Origin: Verrucomicrobiota bacterium
Lineage (GTDB): Bacteria; Verrucomicrobiota; Verrucomicrobiia; Chthoniobacterales; UBA10450
Reading direction: 5' to 3'
Assembly (NCBI GenBank): GCA_003219115.1
Contig: QHPN01000109.1
Span: 477 to 10,819, forward strand
DNA length: 10,343 nt
A model generated the notes under the pieces. It did no database searches, was not told the DNA's origin, and saw only the letters and a program-made list of their open reading frames with translations. Positions within the stretch are counted from its first letter, which is position 1, and each line of letters opens with the position of its first letter. The position numbers and the translations under genes were made by a program. This document shows positions 7,312 to 10,343 of the stretch, piece by piece.

Positions 7312-7345
7312 GGAAACGTCAACCGCGACGGAACAAACGCGTTAG
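7196..7345 (+). CDS. Small membrane protein resembling the N-terminal anchor of YbbR/CdaR
   Basis: This 49-residue ORF starts MMKKLILKN and contains WQAKIISLLLAGTLWYLI (about 10-27), a single membrane helix after a basic N-terminus, then a polar Thr/Ser/Glu-rich tail. YbbR/CdaR proteins, which regulate CdaA and are usually encoded just downstream of it, begin in the same way (basic residues, a Trp, KIISLLLA-like helix, aromatic exit), but continue with several extracytoplasmic YbbR repeats that are missing here. It overlaps the last 116 bp of cdaA in another frame. AGGGA lies five bases before ATG 7196; ATG 7199 is an alternative start. An upstream in-frame ATG (7136) would add cdaA-antiframe residues and is less likely. 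The position and helix suggest a truncated CdaA partner; function is inferred. Confidence 0.65.
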   Translation: MMKKLILKNWQAKIISLLLAGTLWYLIKKNVATTPSPSEETSTATEQTR

Positions 7346-7365
7346 CGTCAACGGCGCGATTTAAT

Positions 7366-7414
7366 GGAGGGACACGCTTCCGCGTGTCCGGGGCGCTCGG
7401 AAGCGCGTCCCTCC
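7366..7414. repeat. Forked palindrome at the end of the folP-cdaA operon
   Basis: The 17-base arms 7366-7382 and 7398-7414 pair at 16 of 17 positions (GGAGGGAC with GTCCCTCC outermost). Each half can also fold alone: GGACACGC-TTCC-GCGTGTCC (7370-7389, perfect 8-bp stem) and GCGCT-CGGA-AGCGC (7393-7406, 5-bp stem). It lies between the convergent YbbR-like and SprT-like genes. There is no T-run, so it may serve as a bidirectional transcript end or mRNA 3' stabiliser, or be a copy of a dispersed repeat. Confidence 0.7.
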
Positions 7415-7430
7415 GTTCATTATTACAGCG

Positions 7431-7883
7431 CTACCGCAAGAAGCGCGCGAGATTTTCGTCTTCCCAACGCCGGGCGCGTTTGTAAAAACGGAATTCACGT
7501 TCGCGCCGATTGAATTCATCGGTGTGAACACAGCGTCGACCATTTCCCCGCCGTTTGTCCGGCACGACGGCGTGCAACATTTCGTGATACAGAATGTATT
7601 CGAGGAACCAGAGCGGAACGAATTTTTGATCGAGCCACGGATTGATCCGAATCACGCGATCTTCTTCCTGGATCGTGCCGAAAATAAAATATTCTTTCGG
7701 ACGTTCGCGACGTTTGCGGCCCCAAACAACTTTGTAACCCCGCAGACGATTGCTGAAATGGCGCGCGTTTATTTTGTCGAAGACACTGCGCAAATCGAAA
7801 TAGCGTCCTTCAGTTTCCAGACCAAACTGCCGCTGCAGTGGCAGTCTCGATCTTGCGATTTTTCGTTTTGCCCGTTTGGCCAT
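7431..7883 (-). CDS. SprT-like zinc metalloprotease-domain protein
   Basis: The 150-residue protein has the SprT-like domain layout: an N-terminal helix with FDKINARHFSNRL (35-47), a beta strand region (VVWGRK; then YFIFGTIQEEDRVIRINPWLD at about 65-85), the zinc site LYHEMLHAVV (HExxH, His100, Glu101, His104) and a later His in CVHTDEFNRRE (His120) as the likely third zinc ligand. Eukaryotic relatives (Spartan) cut DNA-protein crosslinks; the role of the bacterial proteins is unknown. A CxxC zinc ribbon, found at the C-terminus of some SprT proteins, is absent. The first 14 residues are strongly basic (AKRAKRKIARSR), fitting a nucleic-acid contact. It is convergent with the folP-cdaA operon and divergent from rodA. 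The ATG at 7883 has AGGGA only two bases upstream, too close for a good ribosome site. Confidence 0.85.
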   Translation of the reverse strand: MAKRAKRKIARSRLPLQRQFGLETEGRYFDLRSVFDKINARHFSNRLRGYKVVWGRKRRERPKEYFIFGTIQEEDRVIRINPWLDQKFVPLWFLEYILYHEMLHAVVPDKRRGNGRRCVHTDEFNRREREFRFYKRARRWEDENLARFLR

Positions 7884-7923
7884 ATTCCCTTAAGAGCCCC
7901 GATTTGGCATCCGGGACATCTCA

Positions 7924-7952
7924 ATTGTAAGCAACTGCGAATCTGGAAACAA
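7924..7952 (-). promoter_or_regulatory. Candidate promoter of the SprT-like gene
   Basis: On the minus strand TTGTTT (7952-7947) and TACAAT (7929-7924, five of six consensus bases) are separated by exactly 17 bp. Predicted transcription start is near 7917, leaving a leader of about 34 nt before ATG 7883. Based on sequence match only. Confidence 0.45.
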
Positions 7953-8162
7953 CTGGGCTGAAATTATTTTTTCTAGATGCGCAAGTCATTTAGCATGAGG
8001 TAACTATAAGTAGCTCTCAAATAAGCGAATTTATCAAAAATGCGAGAAAAAGACTGTTTTGAACGTGTTATTTCACACAAGTTCCAGCGCCTCAAGCTCC
8101 TTTGTAGAAAACGCAAGTCTTGTAGCCGGGATCGGAAATTGGGCATCCAGCCATTCGCTTGT

Positions 8163-8251
8163 CCGGCTCGGACCTCGACCGGCGCGCATCCTGCCCGACG
8201 AATCTCGAAGCCACAACAAACGGGAAGCTTGTCGGCCGAGCTCCGAGCCGG
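8163..8251. repeat. Inverted repeat upstream of rodA
   Basis: CCGGCTCGGACCTCG (8163-8177) and CGAGCTCCGAGCCGG (8237-8251) are complementary at 14 of 15 positions with a 59-base loop. A second hairpin follows at once: TTGGAA (8264-8269) and TTCCAA (8277-8282) around a 7-base loop. The pair resembles palindromic dispersed repeats, or a structured leader, but the rodA promoter candidate lies downstream of it, so it would not be in that transcript. Confidence 0.6.
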
Positions 8252-8291
8252 ACTGGCGACAGGTTGGAAGCCTAGTTTCCAAGCCGGTGGG

Positions 8292-8319
8292 TTTACCTCC
8301 TGCTTCTCCCATATATATT
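8292..8319 (+). promoter_or_regulatory. Candidate promoter of rodA
   Basis: TTTACC (8292-8297; four of six -35 bases) and TATATT (8314-8319; four of six -10 bases) are spaced by 16 bp. The predicted start near 8326 would leave a leader of about 22 nt containing the AAGGA ribosome site at 8339-8343. Weak match; position supports it. Confidence 0.35.
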
Positions 8320-8347
8320 CCGCACGCGGGGCGGATCGAAGGACAAG

Positions 8348-9463
8348 GTGACTCCATTTCTCAGAAAAATTCTCGGGCTTAACTGGCTGCTCATGGCCGT
8401 CATGCTTGCTCTCGCGATTTTTGGCGTAATCGCGATCTATAGCGCCACCTACATGCGGGAAGATCCGGTTGCCGCTGAGTTTTGGCGCAAGCAGGCGAAC
8501 TGGGTCGCCGTCGGATTTTTCGCGTTCATTATCGTGAGTTTAATTGACTACCGCTGGGTCCGATGGGGGGCGCTGCCGACCTACCTTGCCGGACTGGGAT
8601 TTCTAATTTTGACGCGCTTTATGGGTCACAAAGTCTATGGCGCCCGCAGCTGGCTGAGTATTGCCGGAGTCAACTTTCAACCGGCCCAGCTCGCGGTCAT
8701 CGCCGGCATCATGGTGCTCTCGCTCTTTCTCAGTCAATTCCGGCAAATGCATCCCATGCTGCGCCTGACTCTTTGCGGCGCCATCGTCGGCGCTCCGTGC
8801 TTGCTGATCTTGATGCAACCCGACCTGGGCGAATGCATCATTTGGGGCCCGGTCCTAATGGCGCTGCTTTTCGTCGGTGGAATTCCTGTGCGTTATCTGA
8901 TTTGCATCGTTCTGATTGTGATTGCGTTTATTCCCATCGCGATCAATCTCGGGCTGAAACCGTACCAACAGGAACGAATCACGGCGTTCATTAATCCCGA
9001 TATCGATCGCCAAGGTTCGGCTTGGGCGATTAATCAATCGCTGATCGCCATCGGCTCGGGCGGGTGGTCCGGAAAAGGATTCAAGGCCCCCAATACGCAG
9101 ATCGAGCTGGGTTTCCTTCCCGCTACCGCGGTGCACAACGATTACATTTTCTCCGCCATCGGCGAGCAATGGGGATTCGTCGGCGGAATGTTTTTGCTCG
9201 GCGCCTTCGGCTTACTCTTGCTCACCTGTCTGTTTGTTGCCTTTTGCGCCGGTGATCAATTTGGACTCTTATTGGTCGTCGGTATCACGACTCTCATTTT
9301 CACCCACATTTTTCAGAACATGGGAATGACGATTTCCGTTTTGCCGATTACCGGTGTACCGCTTCCCCTGATCAGTTACAGCGGATCATTTATCCTAATG
9401 ATCATGTTCGGCCTCGGCATCGTGAACAGCGTTTGGGTTCACCGTCGGGGCGACTTGCGCTAG
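8348..9463 (+). CDS. rodA: RodA, SEDS-family peptidoglycan glycosyltransferase
   Basis: RodA polymerises lipid II into glycan strands during side-wall growth with a class B PBP (PBP2) and the MreBCD system. The 371-residue protein has about ten hydrophobic helices and SEDS motifs: YGARSWLSIAGVNFQP (97-112), LMQPDLG (155-161), a long extracytoplasmic loop (about 202-262) with RITAFINPD and AINQSLIAIGSGGWSGKGF, HNDYIFSAIGEQWGFVGG (263-280) with Asp265 at the essential-Asp position, and GVPLPLISYSGS (336-347). At 112-117 it reads PAQLAV where family members usually read PSExxK, so the conserved Glu and Lys are absent. The start is GTG 8348, set by AAGGA about five bases upstream and the start of homology. 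mrdA/PBP2 and mreBCD are not adjacent; scpA follows. FtsW is the main alternative, but the motifs and lack of a long N-terminus fit RodA better. Confidence 0.92.
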   Translation: MTPFLRKILGLNWLLMAVMLALAIFGVIAIYSATYMREDPVAAEFWRKQANWVAVGFFAFIIVSLIDYRWVRWGALPTYLAGLGFLILTRFMGHKVYGARSWLSIAGVNFQPAQLAVIAGIMVLSLFLSQFRQMHPMLRLTLCGAIVGAPCLLILMQPDLGECIIWGPVLMALLFVGGIPVRYLICIVLIVIAFIPIAINLGLKPYQQERITAFINPDIDRQGSAWAINQSLIAIGSGGWSGKGFKAPNTQIELGFLPATAVHNDYIFSAIGEQWGFVGGMFLLGAFGLLLLTCLFVAFCAGDQFGLLLVVGITTLIFTHIFQNMGMTISVLPITGVPLPLISYSGSFILMIMFGLGIVNSVWVHRRGDLR

Positions 9464-9470
9464 CCGCAGT

Positions 9471-9628
9471 CATTAACACCTCGCTTCAGCGACGTGTATG
9501 GCATTGCCCACTTATAGACAACCCCGAAAGCATTCGGGGTTTCGGCGTTCGTCCGCACAAAAACCGCTGACGCGGTTGGCGTTCCTATGGCGATCGTTTC
9601 ACCACCGAGCTAAAGCAGGGTGTTAATG
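9471..9628. repeat. 158-bp structured element closed by a 20-bp imperfect inverted repeat
   Basis: Ends 9471-9490 and 9609-9628 are complementary at 17 of 20 positions; the outer ten are perfect (CATTAACACC with GGTGTTAATG). As plus-strand RNA the three exceptions would be one U-G wobble and two C-A mismatches; as minus-strand RNA, two G-U wobbles and one A-C. Inside are two perfect hairpins, 9520-9541 and 9562-9577 (AACCGC-TGAC-GCGGTT). It fills the gap between rodA and scpA. It could be a non-coding RNA, the 3' end of the rodA mRNA or the 5' leader of scpA, or a miniature inverted-repeat element. I recognise no known riboswitch or RNA family. Confidence 0.6.
9520..9541 (+). terminator. Hairpin, possible rodA terminator
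   Basis: AACCCCGAA-AGCA-TTCGGGGTT forms a perfect 9-bp stem with a 4-base loop, 57 bp after the rodA stop. Only three Ts follow the GC stem (the last two inside the pairing), so termination would be weak or factor-assisted. Because of its symmetry it could also act on minus-strand transcripts. Confidence 0.45.
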
Positions 9629-9681
9629 AAAAGGTCAGCCAACGCTAACCACCGACACCGGGAAGAGGACTTGAGATGCGG

Positions 9682-9709
9682 GCACTTTCGCAACACTCTG
9701 CTAAAGTGC
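9682..9709 (+). promoter_or_regulatory. Hairpin just upstream of scpA
   Basis: GCACTTT (9682-9688) pairs perfectly with AAAGTGC (9703-9709) around a 14-base loop, ending 20 bases before the scpA ATG. It could affect translation initiation if it lies in the scpA leader, or be an operator with two half-sites. A 7-bp match at this spacing can also occur by chance. Confidence 0.3.
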
Positions 9710-9729
9710 GCAACGTTGTCTGCTCACCA

Positions 9730-10343
9730 ATGACTACGGACTACAAGGTCAAACTCGAAATCTTCGAGGGCCCACTCGATCTGCTGCTGTATTTGATCAA
9801 GCGCGACGAGCTCGACATTTACGACATCTCGATCGAGCGCATCACCCGGCAATACCTCGAATATCTCGAAGCGTTCAAAGAATTGAACATCGAGGTGGCC
9901 GGCGAATTCATCGTCATGGCTTCGAACCTCCTTTACATCAAAAGCCGCAGTCTGCTCCCGCTCGATCAACAGCCTCCCGAAGAAGCAGCGGAAGAGGACG
10001 ACCCGCGCTGGGAATTGATCCGGCAGTTGATCGAATACAAGAAGTTCAAGGACGCGGCCGCCCAGTTGCACGATCGCGCCCGCGAGCAGGAAAATATTTT
10101 CGCGCGCGGCGGACCCCCGGATTTGCCGACGTTGCGGCCGTTACTGTTGGGTGAGGTCGGAATTTTTCAACTGATCAACGCCTTCCAAAACGTCATCAAG
10201 CGGATCGAAGCCCGTGCCGAGTTGCAGGAGATTTTCGGCGAGAACTATACCGTCTCCGACAAAATCGAAACCATTCTTGCACGGGTCAGCGAAGGAGCAT
10301 CACTCAAGTTCTCCGACCTGTTCGCAGACATGGCTTCTCGCGT
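9730..10343 (+). CDS. scpA: Segregation and condensation protein A (ScpA), C-terminus outside the window
   Basis: ScpA is the kleisin subunit of SMC-ScpAB condensin, bridging the SMC head and neck and binding ScpB, and is needed for chromosome compaction and segregation. The open frame runs from ATG 9730 to the window end (204 complete codons). Seen: the N-terminal signature KLEIFEGPLDLLLYLIKRDELDIYDI in pieces at residues 8-33 (FEGPLDLLL is diagnostic), ITRQYLEYLE, EFIVMASNLLYIKSRSLLP (about 59-77), an acidic linker (PPEEAAEEDDP, about 82-92), then WELIRQLIEYKKFKDAA. The missing part should be about 50-70 residues, including the winged-helix C-terminal domain. No Shine-Dalgarno site precedes the ATG. 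ScpB would be expected just downstream. The upstream spacer holds structured sequence rather than a gene. Confidence 0.95.
   Translation, partial: MTTDYKVKLEIFEGPLDLLLYLIKRDELDIYDISIERITRQYLEYLEAFKELNIEVAGEFIVMASNLLYIKSRSLLPLDQQPPEEAAEEDDPRWELIRQLIEYKKFKDAAAQLHDRAREQENIFARGGPPDLPTLRPLLLGEVGIFQLINAFQNVIKRIEARAELQEIFGENYTVSDKIETILARVSEGASLKFSDLFADMASR

Larger units (their letters stand above)
7884..8347. other. Divergent intergenic region between the SprT-like gene and rodA
   Basis: This 464-bp spacer has an AT-rich half (about 7960-8070) and a GC-rich half carrying inverted repeats (8163-8251 and 8264-8282). Candidate promoters for the two flanking genes lie near each end. ORFs of about 100 codons can be read on both strands across 8059-8382, but they have no recognisable domains and run into the start of rodA, so I do not call a gene here. 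Confidence 0.6.

Noticed and set aside
7524..7961. 145-codon plus-strand ORF
   Set aside because: Antisense to the SprT-like gene, whose HExxH motif and spacing of the third His are convincing.
8059..8382. Approx. 100-codon ORFs on both strands before rodA
   Set aside because: Low-complexity Ser/Arg/Pro-rich translations without domains, read across inverted repeats, and overlapping the rodA start.
9471..9628. Known riboswitch or tRNA in the rodA-scpA spacer
   Set aside because: I looked for the conserved cores of common riboswitches (TPP, SAM, cobalamin, c-di-GMP) and a T-loop GGTTCRANNCC and saw none.
9724..10071. 115-codon minus-strand ORF
   Set aside because: Antisense to scpA, which has the diagnostic kleisin N-terminus.

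Overview
The window is about 10.3 kb of moderately high-GC bacterial chromosome holding housekeeping genes. The gene set and order (folP next to a CdaA-type diadenylate cyclase with a YbbR-like downstream gene, a tiny single-repeat PUR-domain protein, rodA followed by scpA, sparse Shine-Dalgarno sites, many intergenic palindromes) suggest a member of Verrucomicrobiota, perhaps a soil Chthoniobacterales lineage. The taxonomic guess is an inference. There are no tRNA or rRNA genes, CRISPR arrays, transposases or phage genes.

Left part (1-4708, minus strand): an RNA and central-carbon block. Reading leftwards come a possible 18-codon leader ORF, rnr (RNase R, complete), a 69-residue PUR/DUF3276-like nucleic-acid-binding protein, and ppdK (pyruvate phosphate dikinase, whose C-terminal part lies beyond base 1). 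ppdK has a convincing promoter of its own and an unusual, strongly basic N-terminal tail of about 48 residues.

Middle (4609-7430): an intergenic region with a 115-bp inverted-repeat element, an exported YbhB/YbcL (PEBP-fold) protein, then a tight plus-strand operon. In it folP (dihydropteroate synthase) overlaps cdaA (c-di-AMP synthase) by 4 bp. cdaA in turn overlaps by 116 bp a 49-residue membrane protein that resembles only the N-terminal anchor of YbbR/CdaR, the usual CdaA regulator. The operon ends at a forked palindrome, which separates it from the convergent SprT-like metalloprotease gene.

Right part (7431-10343): the minus-strand SprT-like gene and plus-strand rodA diverge from a 464-bp spacer with candidate promoters and inverted repeats. 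rodA (SEDS peptidoglycan polymerase, GTG start) lacks two normally conserved charged residues. A 266-bp spacer follows, containing a 158-bp structure closed by a 20-bp imperfect inverted repeat with two perfect hairpins inside. scpA (condensin kleisin) then runs off the right edge.

Functionally the window covers envelope growth (RodA, and c-di-AMP signalling through CdaA), folate synthesis, RNA turnover, pyruvate/PEP conversion and chromosome segregation. No convincing new multi-gene system was found. The items most worth following up are the truncated YbbR-like partner overlapping cdaA, the structured element between rodA and scpA, the PPDK basic tail and the altered RodA motif.
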